A stretch of DNA of 64,000 bases. Origin: Pseudomonas karstica (GTDB lineage: Bacteria; Pseudomonadota; Gammaproteobacteria; Pseudomonadales; Pseudomonadaceae). Numbering within the stretch: position 1 is the stretch's first letter; each line of letters starts with the position of its first letter. The notes under the pieces were generated by a model. That model was not told the DNA's origin, searched no databases, and saw only the letters and a program-made list of their open reading frames with translations. The stretch is from positions 1 through 64,000 of the forward strand of contig NZ_WLYI01000014.1 of NCBI RefSeq assembly GCF_009707515.1, in the 5' to 3' direction. A program made the position numbers and the translations under genes. Below, piece by piece: positions 29,982 to 42,075 of the stretch.

Positions 29982-30984
29982 AGAGGCCCTGTCCTCCTGT
30001 GAAGCCGTCGAGGCCCAATTGCAACACCTGTCCCCGCTGCTGGAGGAGGTCGCCGGCCGCCTGCGCCGCCAGCCGCCGCAGGTGGCAATGACCATCGCCC
30101 GCGGCAGTTCGGACCACGCGGCCAGTTACTTTGCCTACCTGACCATGCAGCACTTGGGCATTCCGGTGGCGTCGTTGCCGATGTCGGTGGTGACCATGCT
30201 GCAATCGCCGCTCAAGGTCAGCGGCCAGGTGGCCTTCGGTTTTTCCCAGTCGGGGCAAAGCCCGGACCTGGTCAACAGCCTGCGCCTGTTGCGCAAGCGT
30301 GGAGCCTTGAGCATTTCCATGGTCAACGCCGAGGATTCGCCGCTGCAAGCCGCGTGCGAGTTCCATATGCCGCTGTGCGCCGGGCCAGAAAAAAGCGTCG
30401 CGGCCACCAAGAGTTTTATCGCTACCCTGAGCGCCAGCGCCCAACTGATCGGGCACTGGAATCAGGAAGATGAGCTGCTGCAAGCCTGCCAAGCCCTACC
30501 CGATGGTTTACGCGAGGCCGCCAAACAAGATTGGCACATGGCTATCGACGCCCTGCGGGACTGCCAGCGCCTGATGGTCATTGGTCGTGGCGCCGGCTTT
30601 GCGATTGCCCAGGAAGCTGCGCTCAAACTCAAGGAAACTTCGGCGATCCAGGCCGAAGCCTTCAGCAGCGCCGAAGTACGCCATGGGCCGATGGCCTTGA
30701 TTGACGAGAACTACCCACTTCTGGTGTTCGCTCCCCGAGGTGCCGAACAGGCCGGGCTATTGAGCCTGGCGTTGGAAATGCGCCAACGCGGCGCTCGCGT
30801 GCTACTTGCGGCACCGGACGATATCGCCGAACGCGACCTGACCCTGAGCCGCGCCGAACATCCGGCCCTTGATCCAATCCTGGCTATCCAGAGCTTCTAC
30901 GTGATGGCCGCTGGCCTGGCCGAGGCCCGGGGCATGGACCCGGACCAACCCCGACACCTGAGCAAAGTCACCCGTACCCACTGA
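29962..30984 (+). CDS. SIS-domain glucosamine-6-phosphate deaminase (NagB-II type)
   Basis: Protein of 340 residues with two SIS domains (about 40-180 and 200-330), resembling the isomerase half of GlmS but without a glutaminase domain. In nag operons such proteins deaminate GlcN-6-P to fructose-6-P. Motifs are ARGSSDHAASYFAYL, FGFSQSGQSPDLVNSLRLL, RGAGFAIAQEAALKLKETSAIQAEAFSSAEVRHGPMALI. The start is chosen as TTG at 29962 because AGGAG is six bases before it. The ATG at 29974 is 18 bases from that site. It overlaps nagA and is translationally coupled. Confidence 0.92.
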
Positions 30985-31020
30985 GTTGATTTCTGCGTTT
31001 TCCTGATGAGTACCGTGCCC

Positions 31021-33534
31021 ATGTCCTACAACAATAATGACCTCACCCTCAGCGCCCCCCTTAGCGGGCCGGTACTGACCCTGGGCAACGTTCCCGACGA
31101 AGTGTTCGCCAGTGGCGCCATGGGCGATGGCATTGCCATCGACCCGCTCAACGATTGCCTGCATGCGCCGTGCGACGGCGTGGTGGCTCATGTCGCCCGT
31201 ACCGGCCACGCCCTGACAATTCGGGCCGACAACGGTGCCGAAGTGCTGCTGCACGTGGGCATCGACACCGTCGAACTGAAAGGCGAAGGTTTTACCATGC
31301 TAGTGAAGGAAGGCGCGCGGGTCAGTAATGGCCAGGCGTTGGTGCGCTTCGACCTGGACCGTATCGCCCGTCAGTGTAAAAGCCTGGTCAGCCTGATCAT
31401 CCTCACCAATGGCGAACAGTTTGAGTTACGGCCCGTCGCCTTGAACACGGTCAAGGTCGGCGAAGCACTGTTGCGGGTGGTTTCGCGCCAGGCATCCACG
31501 GCACAGGTTTTGGCGAGCGAGGAGACCCTCGCCGAAGCCAGCGCCAGCATCCGTGTCACCCACCGAGGCGGACTGCATGCGCGCCCTGCCGCGCTGATCC
31601 GCAAGACAGCCCAGGGCTTCAGCAGCCAGGCACAGCTGCATTTCGCCGGCAAATCGGCGTCGTGCGACAGTTTGATTGGCTTGATGGGCCTGGGCATCGG
31701 TGAACGGGATGAAGTGCAGGTCACATGCCGAGGCCTGGATTGCGAAGCGGCGGTGCAGGCGCTGATCGCCGCTTTGTCGGTAGCGGTCAGCGAAGCGCCT
31801 CACACCCCTGAGGCTGTCATCCCGCGCCTGGCCAATACCGAAGCCGGAGTATTGCAAGGCGTGTGTGCCGCGCCCGGACTCGTCTGTGGTCCGCTGTTTC
31901 GGCTGAATGGGGTCGAGTTGCCGCAAGACCCGGGCAACCACTCGGCCCATGAGCAATTGCAGCACCTCGAGAGCGCCCTGGAACAGATCCGCAGTGAAAT
32001 CCACAACACCCTGAATCACGCCCGTCAGCGTAAGGCCGTGGAGGAAGAAGACATCTTCGCCGCCCACCTGGCGCTGCTGGAAGACCCAGCCCTGTTGGAA
32101 GCCGCCACCAACACCATCAAGCAGGGCAGCGCCGCCGCCCATGCCTGGCGCGATGCGATCCAGGCCCAGTGCGCAGTATTACTGGCCTTGGGCAAACCCT
32201 TGTTCGCCGAACGTGCCAACGACCTGCGGGACTTGCAGCAACGAGTGCTGCGGGCGTTGCTGGGCGAGGCTTGGCATTTCGACTTGCCCGCTGGCGCCAT
32301 TGTCGTCGCCCATGAATTGACCCCCTCGGACCTGCTGCAACTGAGCGAGCAAAACGCCGCCGGCATCTGCATGGCTGAAGGTGGCGCAACCTCCCACGTA
32401 GCGATTCTGGCCCGGGGCAAAGGCTTGCCCTGTGTGGTCGCACTGGGCGCGCAAGTACTTGATGTACCGCAAGGCCAGCGCGTCGTGCTGGACGCCTGCA
32501 ATGGCCGCCTGGAACTGACACCGGACGAAGCCCGCCACGTCCAGGTGCACCAGATCCGCGACGCGCAGAAACTACGGTGCCAGCAGCAACAAGCCGAGGC
32601 TCAAGCGCCGGCCAACACCCTCGACGGCGTGACCATTGAAGTGGCCGCCAATGTGGCCTCCAGCACCGAAGCCCAGGTGGCTCATGAAAACGGCGCCGAC
32701 GGTGTCGGCCTGCTGCGCACCGAGTTCCTGTTCGTCGACCGCCGCACCGCTCCCGACGAGCAGGAACAGCGCCAGGCCTACCAGGCAGTGATGGATGCCA
32801 TGGGCGACAAGTCCGTGATCATCCGCACCATCGATGTCGGCGGTGACAAACAACTCGACTACCTGCCGCTGCCCTTTGAGACCAACCCGGTGCTCGGCCT
32901 GCGCGGCATTCGCATGGCCCAGGTGCGCCCGCAGTTGCTCGACCAGCAACTGCGCGCCCTGCTCCAGGTCAGCCCGCTGCAACGCTGCCGAATCCTGCTG
33001 CCGATGGTCAGCGAAGTCGACGAGTTACTGCATATCCGCCAGCGCCTAAATGAACTGTGCGCCGAACTGGGAGTGACCCAACGCCCGGAACTGGGAGTGA
33101 TGATCGAAGTGCCGGCTGCCGCGCTGATGGCCGAACAACTGGCCGAACATGCCGACTTCTTGTCCATCGGCACCAACGACCTGTCCCAGTACACCCTGGC
33201 CATGGACCGTGACCACGCGGGCCTTGCCGCACGGGTCGATGCGTTGCACCCGGCACTGTTGCGGCTGATCGCCCAGACCTGTATCGGCGCGGCCAGGCAT
33301 GGGCGTTGGGTCGGTGTGTGCGGCGCCCTGGCGTCTGACCCGTTGGCCACGCCGGTGCTGGTTGGCCTGGGGGTCAGCGAGCTGTCTGTCAGCCCGCCGC
33401 AAATTGCCGAAATCAAGGACCGCGTCCGCCACCTGGACGCGGCGCAATGCCGGCAACTGAGTCAAGGCCTGCTCAACCTGAGCAGCGCCAAGGCCGTTCG
33501 CCAAGCCTGTCAACACCACTGGCCGCTGAGCTGA
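31021..33534 (+). CDS. nagF: Fused PTS EIIA(Glc)-HPr-EI protein for GlcNAc
   Basis: Protein of about 837 residues in which three soluble phosphotransfer components are joined. The EIIA(Glc)-type domain (about 10-150) has H78 in VLLHVGIDTVELKGEGF. The HPr domain (about 175-260) has H186 in GGLHARPAALI. Enzyme I (about 280-837) has phospho-His 459 in GGATSHVAILARGKGLPCVV and PEP-site sequences EVPAAALMAEQLAEHADFLSIGTNDL. It passes phosphate from PEP to the EIICB encoded next. An in-frame ATG at 31006 is an alternative start, and neither has a clear ribosome binding site. Confidence 0.94.
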   Translation: MSYNNNDLTLSAPLSGPVLTLGNVPDEVFASGAMGDGIAIDPLNDCLHAPCDGVVAHVARTGHALTIRADNGAEVLLHVGIDTVELKGEGFTMLVKEGARVSNGQALVRFDLDRIARQCKSLVSLIILTNGEQFELRPVALNTVKVGEALLRVVSRQASTAQVLASEETLAEASASIRVTHRGGLHARPAALIRKTAQGFSSQAQLHFAGKSASCDSLIGLMGLGIGERDEVQVTCRGLDCEAAVQALIAALSVAVSEAPHTPEAVIPRLANTEAGVLQGVCAAPGLVCGPLFRLNGVELPQDPGNHSAHEQLQHLESALEQIRSEIHNTLNHARQRKAVEEEDIFAAHLALLEDPALLEAATNTIKQGSAAAHAWRDAIQAQCAVLLALGKPLFAERANDLRDLQQRVLRALLGEAWHFDLPAGAIVVAHELTPSDLLQLSEQNAAGICMAEGGATSHVAILARGKGLPCVVALGAQVLDVPQGQRVVLDACNGRLELTPDEARHVQVHQIRDAQKLRCQQQQAEAQAPANTLDGVTIEVAANVASSTEAQVAHENGADGVGLLRTEFLFVDRRTAPDEQEQRQAYQAVMDAMGDKSVIIRTIDVGGDKQLDYLPLPFETNPVLGLRGIRMAQVRPQLLDQQLRALLQVSPLQRCRILLPMVSEVDELLHIRQRLNELCAELGVTQRPELGVMIEVPAAALMAEQLAEHADFLSIGTNDLSQYTLAMDRDHAGLAARVDALHPALLRLIAQTCIGAARHGRWVGVCGALASDPLATPVLVGLGVSELSVSPPQIAEIKDRVRHLDAAQCRQLSQGLLNLSSAKAVRQACQHHWPLS

Positions 33535-33560
33535 CAACAACAAGAAAAAGGAGATCCGCC

Positions 33561-35258
33561 ATGTACCAATACTTTATCGAAGGGCTACAACGCCTGGGTC
33601 GCGCACTGATGCTGCCCATCGCCATCCTGCCGATTGCCGGCCTGCTGTTGCGCCTGGGCGACACCGACCTGCTGAACATCGCGGTGATGCACGACGCAGG
33701 CCAGGCGATCTTCGCCAACCTGGCGCTGATCTTCGCCATCGGTATCGCGGTCGGTTTCGCCCGGGACAATAACGGCACCGCAGGGTTAGCGGGCGCCATC
33801 GGTTACCTGGTGATGGTCTCCACCCTCAAGGTGATGGACGCCAGCATCAACATGGGCATGCTCGCCGGTATCGTCAGCGGCCTGATGGCTGGCGCGCTGT
33901 ATAACCGCTTCAAGGACATCAAGCTGCCGGAGTATCTGGCATTCTTTGGTGGGCGGCGATTTGTACCGATTGTCACCGGGTTTACCGCAGTCGGCCTGGG
34001 GGTGATCTTTGGCTTGATCTGGCCACCGATCCAACACGGCATCAACAGCTTTGGCGCATTGCTGATGGAAAGCGGCAGCTTGGGCGCGTTCGTGTTTGGC
34101 GTGTTCAACCGCCTGCTGATCGTCACAGGCCTGCACCATATCCTCAATAACATGGCGTGGTTTGTGTTCGGCAGCTTCACCGACCCGGTGACCGGGGCAG
34201 TGGTGACAGGCGACCTGACCCGTTACTTTGCTGGCGACCCGAAAGGTGGCCAGTTCATGACCGGAATGTTCCCGGTGATGCTGTTCGGCCTGCCCGCAGC
34301 TTGCCTGGCGATGTACCGTAACGCCCTGCCGGAGCGGCGCAAGATCATGGGCGGGATTTTCCTGTCGATGGCCCTGACCTCATTCCTTACGGGGGTGACC
34401 GAGCCTATCGAATTCGCCTTCATGTTCCTCGCGCCGCTCCTGTACTTGCTGCATGCATTGCTGACCGGCTTGTCGATGGCCATTACCAACCTGCTGAACA
34501 TCCACTTGGGCTTTACCTTCTCCGGTGGTTTCATCGACATGATCCTCGGCTGGGGCAAGTCTACCAATGGTTGGCTGGTGGTACCGGTAGGCTTGGCTTA
34601 CGCGGTGGTCTACTACACCGTGTTTGATTTCTGTATCCGCCGGTTCAACTTGAAGACGCCGGGGCGCGAAGACATCCAGGTGGTACAAACTGAAGTCATG
34701 ACCGACAACCAACGCGCCTCTGCCTATATTCGTGCGCTGGGCGGTGCGGACAATCTACTGAGTGTCGGCGCCTGCACCACACGTCTGCGGCTGGACATGG
34801 TGGATCGCAACAAAGCGGTGGATGCCGAGCTGAAAGCGCTGGGCGCCATGGCAGTGGTTCGGCCGGGCAATGGCGGGAGCCTGCAGGTGGTGGTTGGACC
34901 GCTGGCGGACAGTATTGCCGACGAGATTCGCTTGGCAATGCCGTCGTTTGTTGCGGCGGCTGCGGCGACAGTTGCGCCTGTGGATAAGCCGGTTTTGGTC
35001 AATGAACAGGACGCGCAAAAATGGCTGGATGCCTTGGGCGGCCGAGGTAATGTGCGCCAGTTGGAAGCGCTGGCGATGACCCGATTGCGGGTGGAACTGG
35101 GGGATGGTTCAGTGCTGTCCGAGGCGCGACTGACGGCGCTCGGTTGCCAGGGTGTCAGCCAGCTCGACAGTGGCGCTTGGCACTTGCTGATTGGTGACAA
35201 GGCCGCGGGATTGGGTGAGGCATTGGAGCGGTTGATTACCCGCCCGATCAACGCCTGA
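33561..35258 (+). CDS. nagE: PTS N-acetylglucosamine EIICB with a second, Cys-less EIIB domain
   Basis: Protein of 565 residues with an ideal AAAGGAG before the ATG. EIIC (about 1-385) is polytopic with GVTEPIEFAFMFLAPLLYLLHALLTGLS, the sugar-binding Glu motif. The first EIIB (about 395-475) has the phospho-cysteine C405 in GACTTRLRL. A second EIIB-like domain (about 490-560) has ALAMTRLRVEL, with Ala where Cys belongs, so it cannot be phosphorylated in the usual way. The GlcNAc specificity is inferred from the operon. A long inverted repeat follows immediately. Confidence 0.93.
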   Translation: MYQYFIEGLQRLGRALMLPIAILPIAGLLLRLGDTDLLNIAVMHDAGQAIFANLALIFAIGIAVGFARDNNGTAGLAGAIGYLVMVSTLKVMDASINMGMLAGIVSGLMAGALYNRFKDIKLPEYLAFFGGRRFVPIVTGFTAVGLGVIFGLIWPPIQHGINSFGALLMESGSLGAFVFGVFNRLLIVTGLHHILNNMAWFVFGSFTDPVTGAVVTGDLTRYFAGDPKGGQFMTGMFPVMLFGLPAACLAMYRNALPERRKIMGGIFLSMALTSFLTGVTEPIEFAFMFLAPLLYLLHALLTGLSMAITNLLNIHLGFTFSGGFIDMILGWGKSTNGWLVVPVGLAYAVVYYTVFDFCIRRFNLKTPGREDIQVVQTEVMTDNQRASAYIRALGGADNLLSVGACTTRLRLDMVDRNKAVDAELKALGAMAVVRPGNGGSLQVVVGPLADSIADEIRLAMPSFVAAAAATVAPVDKPVLVNEQDAQKWLDALGGRGNVRQLEALAMTRLRVELGDGSVLSEARLTALGCQGVSQLDSGAWHLLIGDKAAGLGEALERLITRPINA

Positions 35259-35260
35259 CT

Positions 35261-35367
35261 GATCGTTCCCACGCTCTGCGTCCCGCCGCTGCGCATGACT
35301 CAAGCCCTGCGCGATGGCGACGCGGAGCGTCACGGGATGCATTCCCACACGGAGCGTGGGAACGATC
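35261..35367. repeat. Long GATCGTTCCCACGC inverted repeat
   Basis: GATCGTTCCCACGCTC at the left is mirrored by GAGCGTGGGAACGATC at the right, with inner pairs such as GCGTCCC/GGGATGC. It begins three bases after the nagE stop and is the longest copy of this repeat type here. It probably marks the end of the nag operon. Confidence 0.85.
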
Positions 35368-35735
35368 TTCACGTGGTGGCCGCTGGCACCTCGTGAAGAT
35401 CCAATACCCGAGCAAGGTTTCGCTGTTAAAATTGGGTAATACGGTGACCAGCATCACTTGCAGATGATGGGTGGCAGCTGTGCGCGGGCCTGCAAGACCG
35501 AGTCACCAGAAAACCTCGGTAGACCCGAAGGTCTCCCGCACACAACCACCATAAATGGCGACCATGAAAAAGCACTGCCATGATAAAGGCGCTTATCTAT
35601 CACTGGTGAGGTTTCGGCGGGCTTGCAGTCCCGGTCGCTGAATTGGCAACGACTGGCGAAGGTTAGTGGCACGAGTTCCGAGGGACAACCTGAAAGATTT
35701 GTCGGAAATCTCCGAGAACTGAAGATATCGCAGAC
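35368..35735. other. Intergenic stretch, no gene recognised
   Basis: Short open frames exist on both strands, but none has a convincing ribosome binding site or recognisable protein. No tRNA-like or riboswitch-like structure is apparent. A decayed or species-specific sequence is possible. Confidence 0.4.
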
Positions 35736-35773
35736 AACAAAAAACCCGCTGACCATCCAGGCCCAGCGGGTTT
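35736..35773 (-). terminator. Terminator of the purL/NIF3-like transcripts
   Basis: AAACCCGCT and AGCGGGTTT pair around CCATCCAGGCCC-type loop sequence. On the minus strand the stem runs into TTTTTTGTTG. It lies just past the 3' end of the minus-strand NIF3-like gene. Confidence 0.88.
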
Positions 35774-35794
35774 CTTGCTTTCACAGTTGCCGAA

Positions 35795-36109
35795 TCAAAT
35801 ATCCGCCAACTGCCACACCTCATAAGCCGGTGTCTCGTAGGGGTGGCTCAGCTTCAACGCAGCCACTACGGCGACGATCAACTCATCCGCCACCACCAAC
35901 TCAACCTTCCACTCTTCAACCACTTCAACTTGGCCCACCTGCCCGATAAACGGCTGGCTGCCGTCCAACGCGCGGAATTGGCCCTGGCCCAGCACTTGCC
36001 AGGCGCAGCTGTCGTAGTCGCCGATGCGCCCGCCGCCGGCTTCGAAGACAGCGGCTTTCACTGTCTCTACATGGCTGTCGGGCACAAAGAAGGCAAGCTT
36101 GTACACCAC
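35795..36109 (-). CDS. NIF3/YqfO C-terminal-like small protein
   Basis: Protein of 104 residues: YKLAFFVPDSHVETVKAAVFEAGGGRIGDYDSCAWQVLGQGQFRALDGSQPFIG...VELVVADELIVAVVAALKLSHPYETPAYEVWQL in outline. This matches the PII/CutA-like insert domain of Nif3/YqfO proteins, found as a free-standing protein in Pseudomonas. The SHPYETPAYEV ending is the hallmark. The role is unknown. It lies four bases downstream of purL and shares its transcript. Confidence 0.88.
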   Translation of the reverse strand: MVYKLAFFVPDSHVETVKAAVFEAGGGRIGDYDSCAWQVLGQGQFRALDGSQPFIGQVGQVEVVEEWKVELVVADELIVAVVAALKLSHPYETPAYEVWQLADI

Positions 36110-36113
36110 CGCC

Positions 36114-39100
36114 TTAGTTCACCCAAACGCGAGCATTACGGAACATGCGCATCCACGCGCCATCTTCGTTCCACTCTTCCGGGCGCCAGGAGTTCTGCAC
36201 GGCACGGAATACCCGCTCAGGGTGCGGCATCATGATGGTGACGCGACCGTCACGGCTGGTCAGCCCCGTGATCCCCCGCGGCGAACCGTTCGGGTTGGCC
36301 GGGTAGCTCTCGGTAACCTTGCCGTGGTTGTCGACGAAACGCAGGGCCACGGTGCCGGACAGGTCGGCTTCCAACAGCGCTTCTTCGTTGGCGAACTCGG
36401 CATGGCCTTCACCGTGGGCGATGGCGATCGGCATGCGCGAACCCGCCATGCCTTGCAGGAAGATCGAGTTGGATTCCTGCACTTGAACCATCGCAACGCG
36501 GGCTTCGAACTGCTCGGAACGGTTGCGCACAAAGTGCGGCCAGAACTCGCTGCCCGGGATCAGTTCGCTGAGGTTGGACATCATCTGGCAACCGTTGCAC
36601 ACACCGAGGGTGAAGCTGTCGTTGCGCTCGAAGAAGCCCTGGAATGCGTCACGGGCACGGCTGTTGAACAGGGCCGACTTGGCCCAGCCTTCACCGGCAC
36701 CCAGCACGTCACCATAGGAGAAGCCGCCGCAAGCTACCAGGCCCTTGAACTCGTTGAGGTCGACGCGACCGGCGAGGATGTCGCTCATGTGCACGTCGAT
36801 CGCATTGAAGCCGGCGCGGTCAAAGGCGGCCGCCATTTCCACCTGGCCGTTGACGCCCTGCTCACGCAGTACGGCAACCTGTGGGCGGATACCTTTCTTG
36901 ATGTAGGGCGCAGTAATGTCCTGGTTGACGTCAAAGCTGAGCTTGGTGCTCAGGCCCGGATTGTCTTCTTCCAGGATTACGTCGAACTCCTGCTCGGCGC
37001 AGTCGACGTTGTCCCGCAGGCGCTGGATCTGGTAGCTGGTTTCAGCCCACTGGCGCTGCAGCAGACGGCGTTGACCTTCAAACACGGTTTCGCCGTTGAA
37101 GACGATGTTGATCTGGCCGTTGTTGATCGGCTGGCCGACCACCGCTACGCAGTCGCCCAGGCCCGCGGCGCTGAACTGTGCCAGCACGTCCGGGGTTGCG
37201 TCCTGGCGAACCTGGATCACTGCACCCAACTCTTCGTTGAACAGAATGGCGGCGATATCCGCAGATGTTTCCGCCAAACCGTCGAGGTTCAGGTTCAGGC
37301 CACAGTGACCGGCGAAGGCCATCTCGACCACGCTGGTCAGCAGACCACCGTCGGAACGGTCGTGGTAAGCCAGCAGGTGACCGTCGGCGTTAAGGCCTTG
37401 GATCACGGCGAAGAACGCCTTGAGGTCTTCGGCGTCATCGACGTCCGGTGCCTGCTTGCCGAGCTTGCCATGCACCTGGGCGAGAATCGATGCACCCATG
37501 CGGTTCTGGCCACGACCGAGGTCGATCAGGATCAGGTCGGTGGTGCCCTTGTCCATGCGCAGTTGTGGAGTCAGGGTCTGGCGGATGTCGGTGACCGGTG
37601 CGAAACCGGTGACGATCAGCGACAGCGGCGAAGTGACGCTCTTGTCCACGCCTTCATCGTTCCAGCGGGTGGCCATGGACATGGAGTCCTTGCCCACCGG
37701 AATGGTGATACCCAACTCAGGGCACAGCTCCATGCCGACCGCTTTTACGGTGTCGTACAGGCGCGCATCTTCGCCCGGGTGACCGGCAGCGGACATCCAG
37801 TTGGCCGACAGCTTGATGTCGGAGATCTTGCCGATCCGCGAAGCCGCGATGTTGGTCAGGGTTTCACCAATAGCCATGCGGCCCGACGCCGGGGCGTCCA
37901 GCAGGGCCAGCGGCGTACGCTCGCCCATGGCCATGGCTTCACCGGTATAGACGTCGAAGCTGGTGGCGGTAACGGCAACGTCAGCCACCGGAACCTGCCA
38001 CGGGCCAACCATCTGGTCACGGGCAACCAGGCCAGTGATGGTGCGGTCGCCGATGGTGATCAAAAAGCTTTTGCTGGCAACGGCCGGGTGGTGCAGGACG
38101 CGCTCCACACTATCGGCAATGGCCAGGGTAGAGGGGTCGAAATCGTCGCCCAGTTCGTTTTCACGGACCGCCGAACGGTGCATGCGCGGGGCCTTGCCCA
38201 GCAGCACTTCCAGCGGCATGTCCACCGGGCTGTTGCCGAAGTGGCTATCCGTAACAGTGAGCTGCGGTTCGGCTGTGGCTTCGCCGACAACGGCAAACGG
38301 GCAGCGCTCGCGCTCGCAGATCGCCTGGAAGCGTTCGAAGTCCGCAGGACCGACCGCCATCACGTAGCGTTCCTGGGATTCGTTGCTCCAGATTTCGTGC
38401 GGGGCCATGCCCGGCTCGTCGTTTGGAATGTTGCGCAGTTCGAAGCGGCCGCCACGGTCGCCATCGTTGACCAGTTCCGGGAAGGCATTGGACAAACCGC
38501 CGGCGCCGACGTCGTGGATGAAGCTGATTGGGTTTTTGTCACCCAACTGCCAGCAACGGTCGATCACTTCCTGGCAGCGGCGTTCCATCTCAGGGTTTTC
38601 GCGCTGTACGGAAGCAAAGTCCAGGTCTGCCGAGCTGGTGCCGGTGGCCATGGAGGAAGCGGCGCCGCCACCCAGGCCAATCAGCATGGCCGGGCCGCCG
38701 AGGACGATCAGCTTGGAACCAACGAGGATTTCGCCTTTCTGCACGTGTTCGGCGCGGATGTTGCCCATGCCACCGGCCAGCATGATCGGCTTGTGGTAAC
38801 CACGCACTTCATCACCGCGCGGGGTGGTGATGGACTGTTCGAAAGTACGGAAATAGCCGGTCAGGGCCGGACGGCCGAACTCGTTGTTGAACGCGGCGCC
38901 GCCCAGCGGGCCTTCGATCATGATGTCCAGCGCAGTGACGATGCGCTCAGGCTTGCCGTACGGCACTTCCCACGGCTGTTCGAAACCCGGGATCTGCAGG
39001 TTGGACACGGTAAAACCGGTCAGGCCGGCTTTCGGCTTGGCGCCGCGACCGGTGGCACCTTCGTCGCGGATCTCACCGCCGGAACCGGTGGCTGCGCCCG

Positions 39101-40010
39101 GGAATGGGGCAATCGCGGTCGGGTGGTTGTGCGTCTCGACTTTCATCAGGATGTGCACCGGCTCCTGCACCGCGCCGTACTGGCGGGTTTCTGGGTCCGG
39201 GAAGAAACGGCCGGCAACGCTGCCGACGATTACCGAGGCGTTGTCCTTGTAAGCCGACAGAACGCCTTCGCTGTGCATCACGTAGGTGTTCTTGATCATG
39301 CCGAACAGGCTTTTTTCCTGGCTCTGGCCATCGATGTCCCAACTGGCGTTGAAGATCTTGTGACGGCAGTGCTCGGAGTTGGCCTGGGCGAACATCATCA
39401 GTTCGATGTCGTGGGGGTTACGCGCAAGACCGATGAAAGCGTTGACCAGGTAGTCAATCTCATCTTCGGCCAGGGCCAGGCCCAGTTCGGTATTGGCTGT
39501 CTCCAGGGCGGCGCGACCGCCACCGAGCACGTCAATGGCCGTCAACGGCTTGGGCTCGGCGTGGCTGAACAGACCGGCGGCCTGCTCCAACTGGCTGACG
39601 ATGATCTGGGTCATGCGGTCATGCAGGCTGCTGGCAATCAGCTCGGCCTCGGCCTCGCTGAACTGGCCCGCAACGTAGAAGGCAATTCCGCGTTCCAGGC
39701 GCTGGATTTTTTCCAGGCCGCAGTTACGGGCGATATCGCTGGCCTTGCTCGACCAGGGCGAGATGGTGCCGAACCGTGGCAGGACCAGGAACAAGCGGCC
39801 GGCAGGCTCTTGGACTGGAACGCTGGGACCGTACTTCAGAAGGCGCGCCAGCACTTGCTGTTCGTCGGCGGACAAAACGCCGTTAACGTCGGCGAAGTGA
39901 GCAAATTCGGCATATAAGCCACTGACAGCCGGGACTTTCTGGCTCAGTTGCTCAAGGAGTTTGCTGTGGCGAAAGGCAGAAAGGGCAGGAGCGCCGCGCA
40001 GGATCAACAT
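36114..40010 (-). CDS. purL: Phosphoribosylformylglycinamidine synthase PurL
   Basis: Protein of 1298 residues, the large single-chain gammaproteobacterial enzyme that turns FGAR, glutamine and ATP into FGAM. The N-terminal domain begins [22 protein letters not shown]. The synthase core has [47 protein letters not shown] and [16 protein letters not shown]. The C-terminal glutaminase has the nucleophile C1138 in [12 protein letters not shown], with His and Glu near the end ([12 protein letters not shown]). A complete gene. The + strand carries an equally long open frame, which is a shadow. Confidence 0.98.
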   Translation of the reverse strand: MLILRGAPALSAFRHSKLLEQLSQKVPAVSGLYAEFAHFADVNGVLSADEQQVLARLLKYGPSVPVQEPAGRLFLVLPRFGTISPWSSKASDIARNCGLEKIQRLERGIAFYVAGQFSEAEAELIASSLHDRMTQIIVSQLEQAAGLFSHAEPKPLTAIDVLGGGRAALETANTELGLALAEDEIDYLVNAFIGLARNPHDIELMMFAQANSEHCRHKIFNASWDIDGQSQEKSLFGMIKNTYVMHSEGVLSAYKDNASVIVGSVAGRFFPDPETRQYGAVQEPVHILMKVETHNHPTAIAPFPGAATGSGGEIRDEGATGRGAKPKAGLTGFTVSNLQIPGFEQPWEVPYGKPERIVTALDIMIEGPLGGAAFNNEFGRPALTGYFRTFEQSITTPRGDEVRGYHKPIMLAGGMGNIRAEHVQKGEILVGSKLIVLGGPAMLIGLGGGAASSMATGTSSADLDFASVQRENPEMERRCQEVIDRCWQLGDKNPISFIHDVGAGGLSNAFPELVNDGDRGGRFELRNIPNDEPGMAPHEIWSNESQERYVMAVGPADFERFQAICERERCPFAVVGEATAEPQLTVTDSHFGNSPVDMPLEVLLGKAPRMHRSAVRENELGDDFDPSTLAIADSVERVLHHPAVASKSFLITIGDRTITGLVARDQMVGPWQVPVADVAVTATSFDVYTGEAMAMGERTPLALLDAPASGRMAIGETLTNIAASRIGKISDIKLSANWMSAAGHPGEDARLYDTVKAVGMELCPELGITIPVGKDSMSMATRWNDEGVDKSVTSPLSLIVTGFAPVTDIRQTLTPQLRMDKGTTDLILIDLGRGQNRMGASILAQVHGKLGKQAPDVDDAEDLKAFFAVIQGLNADGHLLAYHDRSDGGLLTSVVEMAFAGHCGLNLNLDGLAETSADIAAILFNEELGAVIQVRQDATPDVLAQFSAAGLGDCVAVVGQPINNGQINIVFNGETVFEGQRRLLQRQWAETSYQIQRLRDNVDCAEQEFDVILEEDNPGLSTKLSFDVNQDITAPYIKKGIRPQVAVLREQGVNGQVEMAAAFDRAGFNAIDVHMSDILAGRVDLNEFKGLVACGGFSYGDVLGAGEGWAKSALFNSRARDAFQGFFERNDSFTLGVCNGCQMMSNLSELIPGSEFWPHFVRNRSEQFEARVAMVQVQESNSIFLQGMAGSRMPIAIAHGEGHAEFANEEALLEADLSGTVALRFVDNHGKVTESYPANPNGSPRGITGLTSRDGRVTIMMPHPERVFRAVQNSWRPEEWNEDGAWMRMFRNARVWVN

Positions 40011-40125
40011 CTTCGGGACAGCCTCGGGAAGGGGTGTGCTTTGAGGCCGTGCATTCTAGCGTAAACCGCCGCCAACGGCACCCGAAACGGCACCGGTGGC
40101 CGCTGCCAGACGTCAGGTGGCATAA

Positions 40126-41755
<1,630 letters not shown>

Positions 41756-41757
<2 letters not shown>

Positions 41758-41786
41758 TCGTTCCCACGCTCTGCGTGGAAATGATC
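41756..41786. repeat. GATCGTTCCCACGC-type inverted repeat over the mltF stop codon
   Basis: GATCGTTCCCACGC pairs with GCGTGGAAATGATC around TCT. The first bases are part of the mltF stop codon TGA, and it ends just before the stop of the convergent EIIB-like gene. It probably serves as a shared terminator. Confidence 0.75.
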
Positions 41787-41788
41787 GA

Positions 41789-42073
41789 TTATAGGCCGGT
41801 GATCAGGTGTACGATCCCACCCGCCAATACCATCACCGCCGGCACACCCGCCGCCTTCAGCGCCACCTCATCCAACCGCCCCGCATCCTGCAGTTGCACC
41901 CGCACTCGGGTCAGCGCCACGCGCTGTTGCGATTTGAGATTGTCTGCGCCACCCAATGCATTCAGCACACCTGGCGCCAACGGCGCTTCACCCACGGCGG
42001 CCGTCAGCGTTGTTTCAACAACCAGGTCCGGGGTCAGGGCTTTCCAGAACGCCTGCTGCAATTTCTCGAACAT
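41789..42073 (-). CDS. Free-standing PTS EIIB-like protein lacking the phospho-cysteine
   Basis: Protein of 94 residues. Residues 33-94 align with glucose-family EIIB domains (LNALGGADNLKSQQRVALTRVRVQL...AGVPAVMVLAGGIVHLITGL). The normal CxTRLR active site reads ALTRVR, so Ala replaces Cys and ordinary phosphotransfer is not possible. It follows the trehalose EIIA-HPr-EI gene by two bases and is surely cotranscribed. A regulatory or structural role is possible. Confidence 0.82.
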   Translation of the reverse strand: MFEKLQQAFWKALTPDLVVETTLTAAVGEAPLAPGVLNALGGADNLKSQQRVALTRVRVQLQDAGRLDEVALKAAGVPAVMVLAGGIVHLITGL

Positions 42074-42075
42074 GC

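Noticed and set aside
35454..35756. Minus-strand frame of about 100 codons between nagE and the NIF3-like gene
   Set aside because: It reads through the terminator at 35736 and shows no recognisable sequence or ribosome site.
36024..39917. A 1297-codon open frame on the plus strand opposite purL
   Set aside because: It mirrors purL almost end to end and arises from the high G+C third positions of purL. It has no recognisable domain and no ribosome site.
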